A stretch of DNA of 8,741 nucleotides from Prevotella sp. (GCA_016291915.1 JAEEZP010000287.1:1-8741), one strand, 5' to 3'; counted from the stretch's first letter, positions 1 to 6,698 are shown. The notes: generated from the letters alone by a model not told the origin. Made by a program: numbers and translations.

Positions 1-562
1 AAGCCTTTGTCTCTTTCAGAAGATTCTGAGAGAACTGCAGGGAGAGCATCGATGCCTCTTCGGTGAGGGCACGCAGACGTTCTTTCCCCTCCTCATCCAG
101 CAGGGCTCCACTCCTTACAAAACCGTCGTAACAGTTGTCTAACAGCATCTTCTCCTCGGGAGTCAATTTACGATGATGCAGATGCACGGCTTTTACCCGT
201 TCAAACAACTGCTTGTTCAACCGTATATCGTTGGCATGCTGGGTGAGGATAGGTTGCATCTTTTGGGCCAAGGCATCCATCTCGTCGTTGGTCTCGGCAC
301 TCAGCAGGTTGAAGAAGACAGCAGATACACGGTCCAGCAGATCGTAATATCCTTCCTTGTCTTTCTCTGTATTGATGATGGTATTGTCGAAAGTGGGTTT
401 GGCAGGGTTGTTAATGGTCTTGTCGATCATCTCATTATCCCTGCGTATTCCTTCCATGAAGGCCTCTTCGAAGTCTTCCAGTCGGATACGGTCAAAAGGC
501 ACAGTATCATGCAACGTATGGTAGTCTTCGAAAAAGGGGTTTACTCTTATCTTTTCATTCAT
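1..562 (-). CDS. M3-family zinc oligopeptidase / peptidyl-dipeptidase, N-terminal part (cut by window edge)
   Basis: The reading frame opens with ATG at 562 (MNEKIRVNPFFEDY...) and stays open for 187 codons to base 2, so the 3' part lies outside the window. The N-terminus, with NPFF, a 'VPFDRI..EDFEEAF..GI' stretch and 'NPAKPTFDNTI' at about residues 52-62, is the typical start of Dcp/oligopeptidase A-like M3 metallopeptidases. These are usually near 700 residues, cleave short peptides, and carry an HEXXH zinc site in the C-terminal half. That catalytic region is not visible here, so activity cannot be judged. There is no signal peptide in the visible part, which suggests a cytoplasmic enzyme. 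It follows the Crp/Fnr gene on the same strand after 156 bp and appears to have its own promoter at 658-665. The family call is firm; the split between Dcp and oligopeptidase A cannot be made from the N-terminus. Confidence 0.85.
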   Translation of the reverse strand, partial: MNEKIRVNPFFEDYHTLHDTVPFDRIRLEDFEEAFMEGIRRDNEMIDKTINNPAKPTFDNTIINTEKDKEGYYDLLDRVSAVFFNLLSAETNDEMDALAQKMQPILTQHANDIRLNKQLFERVKAVHLHHRKLTPEEKMLLDNCYDGFVRSGALLDEEGKERLRALTEEASMLSLQFSQNLLKETKA

Positions 563-657
563 ACTAATCGGTTCTTACTAATGTTGCTCTTCCCCAGAGA
601 CAATCGTCAGGAGAAGGGTGTCAAACACTCATACTCCTTAGGATTTTTAATATCATG

Positions 658-665
658 CAAAGATA
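658..665 (-). promoter_or_regulatory. -7 promoter element for the M3 peptidase gene
   Basis: On the minus strand this reads TATCTTTG, an exact match to the Bacteroidota -7 consensus TAnnTTTG. It lies about 95 nt upstream of the ATG at 562, in the 156-bp gap after the Crp/Fnr gene. I find no good -33 TTTG at the expected 19-21 bp spacing, so this rests on one element. The gap holds nothing else clear except a small 5-bp hairpin with an all-T loop at 696-711. Confidence 0.5.
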
Positions 666-718
666 CGGTAATTATTCTAATCCTTATGAGCCTAGTCGTT
701 TTTTTTAACGAAATTTAT

Positions 719-1387
719 TCATATCAGTTGTTCCAATGCATGAAAGTGTATCACTCCCCGGGTGAGGTCAATCACTTTCTCCTCTGCCATCTTGTTTAAT
801 TCCCGTGAGATATTCAGTCTGCTTTCCGATAACAGATGTCCCAAATCCTCCATCTTGACATACAGGATCTTTTCTCCGGCAGGATGTATACACCTGCTTC
901 CCACGAAGTGGATGATCTTACTCCGGATATCTTTCGGGGGTGTACGCCATAACAGTCTGCTCACCCGTTGACTCTGTGTGCTGATCATATTCAGGATGTT
1001 GATGCGGAAAATCTGGTATTCGTCAGAGAGGTTGACAATCTCCCGTTTGCTGATTCTTACCATCTGACAAGGTCCGTCGGCAACGAACGATTTCGTGAAA
1101 CGTTGTGTAAAACCGAAGAGGCATTCTGGTTGGAGGATATCGGGTGCAGAGAGTGTCTCGGTGATGCGGTAACTATTGTCGTATGCCTTGCTGATGGCGG
1201 TGATATTACCTCGCAATAGGAAATAGAGATAGGTACATTCCGAGCCTTCTTCCACGATAGTCTTACCATTGGAATAATTCTCGAATCCCAATGGCGTATG
1301 GGCTAAAACTTTATTCATGTCTGTCTTGCTCATCCCCTGAAACAGAGGAAGTTCAAGCATCTTCTCTAAACTTTTTGTCAAAGGCAT
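719..1387 (-). CDS. Crp/Fnr-family transcriptional regulator
   Basis: The product is 222 aa, the usual length for this family. Residues about 15-120 form a cyclic-nucleotide-binding-type jelly roll: 'LFQGMS' at the start, 'VEEGSECTYLYFLLRGN' at about 45-61 as the conserved hairpin, and the 'F...CQMVRISKREI' strand. A connecting helix at about 125-148 is followed by a C-terminal winged helix-turn-helix with 'MEDLGHLLSESRLNISRELNKM' as its core (about 179-200). The residues that bind cAMP phosphate in E. coli Crp (the RxS motif) are not evident, and there is no N-terminal Fe-S cysteine cluster as in Fnr, so the effector is unknown. It is the last gene of the minus-strand unit: its ATG follows the ApbE stop codon after one base (TAAcATG), which implies translational coupling. 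It may regulate its own operon, but nothing in the sequence proves that. Confidence 0.88.
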   Translation of the reverse strand: MPLTKSLEKMLELPLFQGMSKTDMNKVLAHTPLGFENYSNGKTIVEEGSECTYLYFLLRGNITAISKAYDNSYRITETLSAPDILQPECLFGFTQRFTKSFVADGPCQMVRISKREIVNLSDEYQIFRINILNMISTQSQRVSRLLWRTPPKDIRSKIIHFVGSRCIHPAGEKILYVKMEDLGHLLSESRLNISRELNKMAEEKVIDLTRGVIHFHALEQLI

Positions 1388-1388
1388 G

Positions 1389-2411
1389 TTATTCCACTAT
1401 TTTATCTTTCAATGCAGGGGAATACCATACGGCATACTCGTCATTCTCATCGGTATATATAAAGTATGCCATCAGTTCGGGATGATGTTCCAACACCTTT
1501 TGTGCTTTCTCTAATCCGAGCACCATAAAAGAGGTGGCGTAAGCATCCGCTGTAGCACAGTTGTTGGCTAAAACGGTTGCTGAGAGGATATTGTGTTGCA
1601 CGGGGTATCCTGTCTTAGGATCGATGGTATGTGCATATTTCTTTCCATCCTTATAGTAGAAATTCCGGTAGTTACCACTGGTGGCCATCGCCTTGTCGGT
1701 GATATTCAACACCGTCTGCAGTTCGTTACCTATATTCAACGAGTCTTCCGTTGGCTTGGTAACTCCGATATGCCAGGGTTCCTTCCGGCTGTTCATACCA
1801 CTGGTCACGATCTCCCCGCCGATCTCAACCATAAAGTTCTTGATGTCGCGTTTCTTCAGGAAATGGGCCACCACATCACAGCCATAGCCTTTGGCAATAG
1901 CACTGCAGTCGAGCATGATACGAGGGTCTTGTTTGATGACCTTTCCGTTGGTGATCGATATCTTTTCGTATCCTGTAATGGCGAGGATACTGTCAACAGT
2001 CTCTTTGCTGGGTGTCTGTTCTTTCTTGAATCCGAATCCCCACATGTTCACCAGTGGGGCAACAGTGATGTCGAAGGCACCTTCTGTCTCTTTGGAAATC
2101 TGCTGGGCCAGTTGTACTACCGAGAGAAACATCTCATTGGTCTTCACATCGCTCTCGTTACGGTTTATCTGTGAGATGATGGATGACTCGTTGAAGGGAG
2201 ACAGTGACTGGTCCACTTTCATGAGTTCTGCACGTATCTCTTTTTCCAGATTCTCATCATATTGATAGGTAATATGATAGACTGTCCCGAAAATCATGCC
2301 CGTATTATTCTGATAGGGCATGGTACGCTGATGACGGATGATCAGTATTGTTCCGATAATCAGCAATGCGAGGAATGCCAGTTGAAAGGTTCTTTTTCTC
2401 TTTTCAGTCAT
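1389..2411 (-). CDS. apbE: FAD:protein FMN transferase (ApbE family)
   Basis: The product is 340 aa, normal for ApbE. It is predicted to transfer FMN from FAD to Thr/Ser of target flavoproteins (such as Rnf or Nqr subunits) on the outer face of the inner membrane. Visible motifs in order: 'MIFGTVYHITY' (about 39-49), 'FDITVAPLVNMWGFG' (113-127), 'DCSAIAKGYGCD' (168-179), 'VEIGGEIVTSG' (195-205), 'ATSGNYRNF' (243-251) with 'HTIDPKTGYPV' (261-271), and 'CATADAYATS' (285-294). D289 and T293 in the last motif are the expected Mg-binding positions. Residues 9-26 form a hydrophobic helix with no lipobox cysteine, so it seems anchored by a transmembrane segment and not as the lipoprotein common in this family. 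It starts 5 nt after the DUF6048 stop codon and ends 1 nt before the Crp/Fnr start. No flavinylation substrate is encoded in the window. Confidence 0.95.
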   Translation of the reverse strand: MTEKRKRTFQLAFLALLIIGTILIIRHQRTMPYQNNTGMIFGTVYHITYQYDENLEKEIRAELMKVDQSLSPFNESSIISQINRNESDVKTNEMFLSVVQLAQQISKETEGAFDITVAPLVNMWGFGFKKEQTPSKETVDSILAITGYEKISITNGKVIKQDPRIMLDCSAIAKGYGCDVVAHFLKKRDIKNFMVEIGGEIVTSGMNSRKEPWHIGVTKPTEDSLNIGNELQTVLNITDKAMATSGNYRNFYYKDGKKYAHTIDPKTGYPVQHNILSATVLANNCATADAYATSFMVLGLEKAQKVLEHHPELMAYFIYTDENDEYAVWYSPALKDKIVE

Positions 2412-2416
2412 GTTTC

Positions 2417-3109
2417 TCAGATGTCAAAGATGATATTAAAGGTAGCCCCTATATTGGTCCTTCCATGTTTTCCGAAGCCGGGCACATACCAACAGTTGTC
2501 AAAATCGTCGATATGAGAGAACAGCCGGTTACGATAACGTACACTCCATCCCATGTGAAGGGGCCCCCACAAGGTGGCATCCACACCGGCCACCAGTTCG
2601 AGCCAATGATAACTGGCTTTCACTCCTTCTGCCTCATAAGGTGCATGATCACCCCATACGGGATCTTTCAATCCCAGACTACCGATATCGAACTTAAAAA
2701 ATGTCAGGGCATAGCGCACACCGGCAAATAATCGGTATTTGTCGTGCTTGTCTTTCATCATGTTGAAGTCGATACCTACACGTCCGTAGGGAGCACTTGT
2801 CTTATACGACACGTCGGTGGCTTCATCCACATGGTCACAACTGCCAAGTCCGATCTCAACCGTAGGGAAATAGTAGTCCTTCAGGTTGATACGCAATGCT
2901 GCTTCATACTGTCCGTAGTCACTGATCATGCGCTGGATGGGTCCGAAAAGATCCACAGACACGGCAAAGCCATTTAACAGTGGCACGGTATCGGGCTGAT
3001 GAATAATCTTTTTCTTTATCGATTGGGCATTGCCGGCTGCCGGTATGAGCAGCAGGATACTAACGATCAGCCCTAAGGTAGATATAGAAATGCGCTTTGC
3101 CTTTGTCAT
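2417..3109 (-). CDS. DUF6048 family envelope protein
   Basis: With ATG at 3109 the product is 230 aa and begins with a clean signal peptide: basic MTKAKR, a hydrophobic core at about 11-24, and a probable cleavage after AGNA near residue 28. The frame also extends to a TTG at 3133, which I did not choose because it adds eight residues before this signal. The mature part resembles the Bacteroidales DUF6048 family, with a 'VSVDLFGPIQRMISDYGQYEAALR' region, 'Y.TSAPYGRVGIDFN', 'DKYRLFAGVRYALT' and a C-terminus 'TFNIIFDI'. Alternating aromatic/polar strands and the aromatic terminal strand suggest a small outer-membrane or periplasmic beta-barrel; this is inference. DUF6452 and DUF6048 genes are commonly paired in Bacteroidales, as here. 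The start overlaps the end of the DUF6452 gene by 50 nt. The biochemical function is unknown. Confidence 0.82.
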   Translation of the reverse strand: MTKAKRISISTLGLIVSILLLIPAAGNAQSIKKKIIHQPDTVPLLNGFAVSVDLFGPIQRMISDYGQYEAALRINLKDYYFPTVEIGLGSCDHVDEATDVSYKTSAPYGRVGIDFNMMKDKHDKYRLFAGVRYALTFFKFDIGSLGLKDPVWGDHAPYEAEGVKASYHWLELVAGVDATLWGPLHMGWSVRYRNRLFSHIDDFDNCWYVPGFGKHGRTNIGATFNIIFDI

Positions 3110-3560
3110 AGGTAACTTCCGGGTTTTTGACAACGATAGAGTCGATCATATGTTTGGTATGCTCCACACCGGTAATGGTATGGAAGAAGGACGGGTTACA
3201 GTTGACCGATTCAAAATGATTCCTGTTTTCTTTCCTGATGGTGACGGTGTCCACGATATCAGCATCTTTGAAAAGGAAAAAGAGAACATCCTCCGTCTGC
3301 TGGTAACTGATGGGTAGGTAAAACTCGCTGATGTTAGCTATCTTATTCAGAAGGACAGCATCCTGTTCGGGTGTTTTCTGGAAACTGATCACACTCAGTG
3401 AGTCTTTCAGCGTGTCTGCAACGCCATTGGCTTTATACAACTGATACACGGTATATACCGAACTGTTCATCGGACAGTCCACACTGCTGCATGCGCAGAT
3501 ACCGAACGCAAGCAGTAGCCATAAGCCATGTAGGTGTCGTGTAATATTTCTTCTTGTCAT
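3060..3560 (-). CDS. DUF6452 family lipoprotein
   Basis: The ATG at 3560 gives 166 aa; an upstream TTG at 3566 would add only two residues. The N-terminus has basic residues, a hydrophobic core (about 13-20) and a lipobox ending at Cys24 (ICAC), followed by SSVDCP. This 'C-S-x-x-D-C-P-x-N' start with 'SVYTVYQLYK' is characteristic of DUF6452 proteins of Bacteroidales. The rest is a soluble, beta-rich domain with 'LKDSLSVISF', 'LPISYQQTEDVLFF' and 'DTVTIRKENRNHFESVNCNPSFFHTI', and Cys residues near the start and the centre that might form a disulfide. It begins 12 nt after the glycosyltransferase stop codon and overlaps the next gene by 50 nt. It is expected in the periplasm or outer membrane; its role is unknown, and the pairing with DUF6048 suggests they act together. 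Confidence 0.82.
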   Translation of the reverse strand: MTRRNITRHLHGLWLLLAFGICACSSVDCPMNSSVYTVYQLYKANGVADTLKDSLSVISFQKTPEQDAVLLNKIANISEFYLPISYQQTEDVLFFLFKDADIVDTVTIRKENRNHFESVNCNPSFFHTITGVEHTKHMIDSIVVKNPEVTYDKGKAHFYIYLRADR

Positions 3561-3572
3561 AATCAAGGAGTG

Positions 3573-4538
3573 TTAGTCCTCCAAGCGTACTGTCTCAGCA
3601 ATCTGATAGTCGTTACGGCCGGAAGACGATCTGCTGATCAGGTCGCCGATGAACCCGGCAAGGAAGAACTGTGTTCCGATAATCATCATTACCAATGAGA
3701 TATAGAAATAGGGTGAGTCGGTCACCAGGCGGTGAGCTATACCGTGGGAGAGTGCCCACAGTTTGTCAACACCGATGATGATAGCGGCTATAAAACCGAT
3801 GAAGAACATGATGGTCCCTAAGAAACCGAACACGTGCATCGGTTTCTTTCCGAAGGTAGAGAGGAACCACAGGGTGAGTAAGTCGAGGTATCCGTTGACA
3901 AAACGGTTCAGTCCCATGAACTTACTTGAGCCATACTTACGTGCCTGATGCTGTACTACCTTCTCACCGATCCTGTCGAATCCGGCATTCTTGGCCAGGT
4001 AGGGGATATACCTGTGCATCTCACCGTAAACCTCTATATTCTTCACTACCTCCTGACGATAGGCTTTCAGTCCACAGTTGAAATCATGCAGGTTCTTGAT
4101 GCCGCTGATCTTCCTTGCCGTGGCATTGAAGAGCTTGGTGGGAATCGTCTTGGAGATAGGATCATAACGTTTCTGCTTGTAGCCTGACACGAGGTCATAA
4201 CCCTCTACGGTGACCATCTGATATAAGGCGGGAATCTCGTCAGGGGAATCTTGTAAGTCGGCATCCATCGTGATGACCACATCGCCGAGGGCTTCTTTGA
4301 ATCCACAGTAGAGGGCAGGACTCTTGCCGTAGTTTCTCCTGAAACGAATACCTTTCACTTCTTGATGCTCCTTACTCAGTTCGCGGATCACCTTCCACGA
4401 CTGGTCAGTACTTCCGTCATTGATAAAAATGATTTCATAACTATAATGGTGCTCGTCCATCACACGAGCAATCCATTGGTATAATTCCGGGATTGATTCC
4501 TCCTCGTTATACAGTGGGATAACAACTGATATATCCAT
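3573..4538 (-). CDS. Family 2 glycosyltransferase, DPM1/GtrB-like (polyprenyl-phosphate sugar transferase)
   Basis: The product is 321 aa. Residues about 1-225 form a GT-A fold: 'VVIPLYNEEESIP' (5-17), 'NDGSTD' (40-45) for nucleotide-sugar binding, 'DADLQD' (92-97) as the metal-binding DXD-type motif, and 'HQARKYGSSKF' (197-207), the conserved basic stretch near the active site. Two C-terminal transmembrane helices follow (about 236-257 and 277-300). This layout is that of DPM1/ArnC/GtrB-type enzymes, which transfer a sugar from a nucleotide donor to a polyprenyl phosphate at the inner membrane. The sugar cannot be read from the sequence. It starts 5 nt after the DUF4199 gene, a pairing I recall from other Bacteroidales genomes, and the DUF4199 protein may be a membrane partner. 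All catalytic motifs are intact. Confidence 0.93.
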   Translation of the reverse strand: MDISVVIPLYNEEESIPELYQWIARVMDEHHYSYEIIFINDGSTDQSWKVIRELSKEHQEVKGIRFRRNYGKSPALYCGFKEALGDVVITMDADLQDSPDEIPALYQMVTVEGYDLVSGYKQKRYDPISKTIPTKLFNATARKISGIKNLHDFNCGLKAYRQEVVKNIEVYGEMHRYIPYLAKNAGFDRIGEKVVQHQARKYGSSKFMGLNRFVNGYLDLLTLWFLSTFGKKPMHVFGFLGTIMFFIGFIAAIIIGVDKLWALSHGIAHRLVTDSPYFYISLVMMIIGTQFFLAGFIGDLISRSSSGRNDYQIAETVRLED

Positions 4539-4543
4539 ATCGT

Positions 4544-5095
4544 TTAATGATTTATGATTCTTCTTGGCCGACGCATCATGATGGCGGCTACAGGTAAACT
4601 GACAAACACGCCCATCATCACGTTCATGGTAAAAAACTGCAAGGCTATCTCTATCGGTCGCAGGGCAGCAATATTGTCCATGCCTAATTTCAGGTCTTCC
4701 GGTTTGATACCATACACCTGCATCATCTCAATGAATTCTTTCGATTGGGAGATGGTTGAATACTGATTCATCAGATAGCCATGGTCGATAAACTGGAAAT
4801 AGATAAACTGTGCAGCGGCAAAGAGCAGGGCTGCATAGAGATAGGTCATCGTGCTATAGCCGTAGGCACGCAGGAAAGTGATGCTCCCATCGAGCACATT
4901 ATCGCGGAACTGACGCAGTCGGAGGGCAGCAAATACCAGTGATACTGCTCCGATAACGAATGATAGCAGTCCCAACAGCGGATTGCTGAAATTGCCCACG
5001 AAACAGGCAAAGCTGATAATCCAGAACAATGCCACCACTGCTCCGTCAACCCTTGAGAATGCCTGTACCTGTTCTATTTCCTGATATGTAGCCAT
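4544..5095 (-). CDS. DUF4199 family integral membrane protein
   Basis: The product is 183 aa from ATG at 5095 (MATYQEIEQV...). The open frame continues upstream to 5197, but a consensus promoter lies inside that extension, so the shorter start is preferred. Four hydrophobic segments at about 17-35, 38-58, 80-103 and 149-174 are predicted to span the inner membrane; a basic tail (MRRPRRIINH) follows. 'LRLRQFRDNVLDGSITFLRAYGYS' between helices 2 and 3 is typical of the DUF4199 family of Bacteroidota. A soluble loop (about 104-148) with 'GIKPEDLKLGMDNI' separates helices 3 and 4. It is the first gene of the six-gene unit and sits 5 nt before the glycosyltransferase. No function is established; a role in lipid-linked sugar handling is suggested by context only. 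Confidence 0.85.
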   Translation of the reverse strand: MATYQEIEQVQAFSRVDGAVVALFWIISFACFVGNFSNPLLGLLSFVIGAVSLVFAALRLRQFRDNVLDGSITFLRAYGYSTMTYLYAALLFAAAQFIYFQFIDHGYLMNQYSTISQSKEFIEMMQVYGIKPEDLKLGMDNIAALRPIEIALQFFTMNVMMGVFVSLPVAAIMMRRPRRIINH

Positions 5096-5103
5096 AACAG
5101 GTG

Positions 5104-5134
5104 CAAAGATACGAATAAGCGAGAGAAATACAAA
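5104..5134 (-). promoter_or_regulatory. Consensus Bacteroidota promoter of the DUF4199-GT-DUF6452-DUF6048-apbE-crp unit
   Basis: On the minus strand there is TTTG at 5134-5131, a 19-bp spacer, then TATCTTTG at 5111-5104. This is an exact match to the Bacteroidota -33/-7 consensus (TTTG, 19-21 bp, TAnnTTTG). The expected transcription start, about 3-8 nt downstream, falls near 5101-5096, and the ATG is at 5095. That leaves almost no 5' leader. Confidence 0.8.
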
Positions 5135-5179
5135 AAAATAATCCTTTTTATTTTCATTGGTTACAAAAGTCATCCGACC

Positions 5180-5196
5180 TGCTGACTCAGTCAGCA
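5180..5196. repeat. 17-bp perfect dyad (possible operator)
   Basis: TGCTGACTCAGTCAGCA is a perfect palindrome of two 8-bp arms around a central C. It sits about 45 bp upstream of the -33 element of the DUF4199 operon, centred near -90 from the expected start. It is also about 90 bp past the serpin stop codon. It has no adjacent T-run on either strand, so a transcription-factor site is more likely than an intrinsic terminator. The regulator is unknown; the Crp/Fnr protein at the end of the operon is one candidate. Confidence 0.4.
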
Positions 5197-5235
5197 AGCC
5201 GGAATAAGTAAGTTTTTAAGGTGGTGGTGGTAATA

Positions 5236-5270
5236 GACTTCATCCGTAATGATATCTTTTACGGGAAGTC
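5236..5270 (-). terminator. Hairpin after the serpin gene, possible terminator
   Basis: GACTTC (5236-5241) pairs with GAAGTC (5265-5270), and CCGTAA (5244-5249) pairs with TTACGG (5259-5264), giving 12 bp with a 2-nt bulge and a 9-nt loop. It begins 16 nt past the serpin stop codon, the usual place for a terminator or 3'-end stabilising hairpin. No U-run follows on the minus strand, so it is at best a weak intrinsic terminator. Confidence 0.4.
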
Positions 5271-5286
5271 ATGGTCATCAATCATT

Positions 5287-6585
5287 CTACTCTCCTGTAT
5301 ATTTTCCAACGAAAAGGATCACACCTGATGATTTTTCGCGTATGAGATAAACGAAGGGGCGTGTGGCATGGAAGTTGGCTTTGGGTATCACTTCCGGTTC
5401 ACTGGGCAAAGCTGATGTCATCCTTGTCTCAGCCACGGTGACGGCAGCTGCCTCTGATCCCTCCTCGTTAACCAATATCTTAGCTTTTTGTCGCATCATG
5501 CTGATATACACATCGTCTCTCTCTTGACAGAGATTGGGTAATTCCGCCTCAGTAGTGAACACCTTGTTAATGCCCATTGCTTTCAGCATGTCAATCAGAC
5601 TGCCTGGCAGATCGTCGGTATCTGATGATGTCTCGTATCGCGGCAGTTTCAAATCTATTTGATATGGGCGTGCATCCCCCATCGTATTGCTGTAATAGTT
5701 AGTCCCCCAACCGTCAGCAGCCAGTTTGTTGATGATATCATCCGTGGTCTTCCCATTCTCAGGTAACATCACGGTCATGCACCATAATCCGTTACCATAG
5801 GGGATATCTACGGCCGAGAAGGTATCATTCTGTTGATAACGGATAAATACTTCCTGGTGCATGATAGGTTGTTTGCTATTACCATTGGGCGTGGTAAACG
5901 CCTCATTCTTCGTCATTTTCTTATCAAACTTTGAAGTCCAGTCGGCCTTGAAATAGATAGCATTCAGCAGATAAGAGATGGCCATGGGAGATATCTTGTC
6001 CAATATCTTATTGATCATGCCGTTGGTCTTCTTATTACACCAATCGTTGATATGATTGAGGGAAGAAGAGGCACTGAAGTCGAGTGATTCAGCAGAAGCA
6101 TCGTAATAGGTGCTCATATCCTGTTGGTATGGTTTCTTCAAAGAAAAATCCTTATTGACAAAGATAGCATTGGCAATATCCAAATGAACATCTTTGTCAA
6201 CTTTCGGCAGTTTGTCGATAAGGCTCTTGCAATAATCGTTGACAGCCTTGATACCACCGCTATGAAAACCTAATGTCTTTTCCAATTCCTCTTCAGTGAC
6301 ACCTGTGGCTGCATCGTTCACCATTCCCAGTACAAACACGATACTCAGGGGAGAATAGATCATGCTCTTACTGTTGTCTCCCGACTCGTTGACTGTCTTG
6401 AAGAAATTCAGTGAGAAGCTGTTGTTGTCGTTTACAAATATTTTTTGATTGGCAGTTAGTTCTATCGGTTGAGGGTCTGACATCATATTAACCACTGTCT
6501 CATGAGATAAGTCTTCTGATGTGGAACACGAAAACAGTCCTCCACACAGTACGATTAACCACAGTCTGAAAAGTTCTTTTTTCAT
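5287..6585 (-). CDS. Serpin-family serine/cysteine protease inhibitor, lipoprotein
   Basis: I chose ATG at 6585 (432 aa) because it gives a classic lipoprotein signal: MKKELFRLW, hydrophobic core, lipobox LFSC with Cys20. An ATG at 6606 would add seven residues; the frame runs open to 6678. The serpin fold covers about residues 55-432, with 'MIYSPLSIVFVLGMVNDAA' (about 75-93), 'LLNAIYFKADW' (about 207-217) and the C-terminal 'RPFVYLIREKSSGVILFVGKYTGE' signature. The hinge NEEGSEAAA (about 373-381) has the small residues needed for loop insertion, so it should be inhibitory. Counting from Gly as P15 puts P1 at Thr390 and P1' at Ser391, with Arg and Met at P3 and P2. Acidic residues after the lipid-modified Cys (CSTSED) could favour surface export. 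It resembles miropin, the Tannerella forsythia serpin, in kind, and may protect the cell from host or self proteases. It is divergent from the sigma gene; no clear promoter of its own was found. Confidence 0.93.
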   Translation of the reverse strand: MKKELFRLWLIVLCGGLFSCSTSEDLSHETVVNMMSDPQPIELTANQKIFVNDNNSFSLNFFKTVNESGDNSKSMIYSPLSIVFVLGMVNDAATGVTEEELEKTLGFHSGGIKAVNDYCKSLIDKLPKVDKDVHLDIANAIFVNKDFSLKKPYQQDMSTYYDASAESLDFSASSSLNHINDWCNKKTNGMINKILDKISPMAISYLLNAIYFKADWTSKFDKKMTKNEAFTTPNGNSKQPIMHQEVFIRYQQNDTFSAVDIPYGNGLWCMTVMLPENGKTTDDIINKLAADGWGTNYYSNTMGDARPYQIDLKLPRYETSSDTDDLPGSLIDMLKAMGINKVFTTEAELPNLCQERDDVYISMMRQKAKILVNEEGSEAAAVTVAETRMTSALPSEPEVIPKANFHATRPFVYLIREKSSGVILFVGKYTGE

Positions 6586-6631
6586 CTTTTCTTTAAACGA
6601 TTTTGCCATAAGAACGACAAAAGAGTTGAAC

Positions 6632-6683
6632 ATTGCATGGTAAAATGTTAAAGAAACTAAATACTTGGTGGCGGTCATGCAAT
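6632..6683. repeat. 8-bp inverted repeat in the serpin/sigma divergent intergenic region
   Basis: ATTGCATG (6632-6639) and CATGCAAT (6676-6683) are exact inverted copies 36 bp apart in the 142-bp region between the serpin and sigma genes. The right arm lies just upstream of the sigma-gene -7 element. Each arm contains the palindromic TGCA core, which raises the chance of coincidence. It might be a paired operator. Confidence 0.3.
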
Positions 6684-6690
6684 ATTTTTT

Positions 6691-6698
6691 TACTTTTG
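6691..6698 (+). promoter_or_regulatory. -7 promoter element of the sigma/anti-sigma operon
   Basis: TACTTTTG matches TAnnTTTG exactly and lies 29 nt before the ATG at 6728, giving a leader of about 20-25 nt. The -33 region is poor: only CTTG at 6664-6667 with a 23-bp spacer. It therefore resembles a housekeeping-sigma site with a weak upstream element. Its position argues against any translation start at 6665 or 6677. Confidence 0.55.

Noticed and set aside
696..711. TCGTT-TTTTTT-AACGA as a terminator after the Crp/Fnr gene
   Set aside because: The stem is 5 bp, AT-rich, and has no U-run after it on the minus strand; too weak to call.
173..799. 208-codon plus-strand open frame
   Set aside because: It lies opposite the M3 peptidase and the end of the Crp/Fnr gene, both clearly recognised families, and its translation has no family character.
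1593..2174. 193-codon plus-strand open frame
   Set aside because: It is antisense to apbE, whose motifs are all intact, and shows no recognisable domain.
5219..5231. Short GGT repeat (GGTGGTGGTGG)
   Set aside because: It has fewer than four full units and is non-coding; it is below what I would call a functional repeat.
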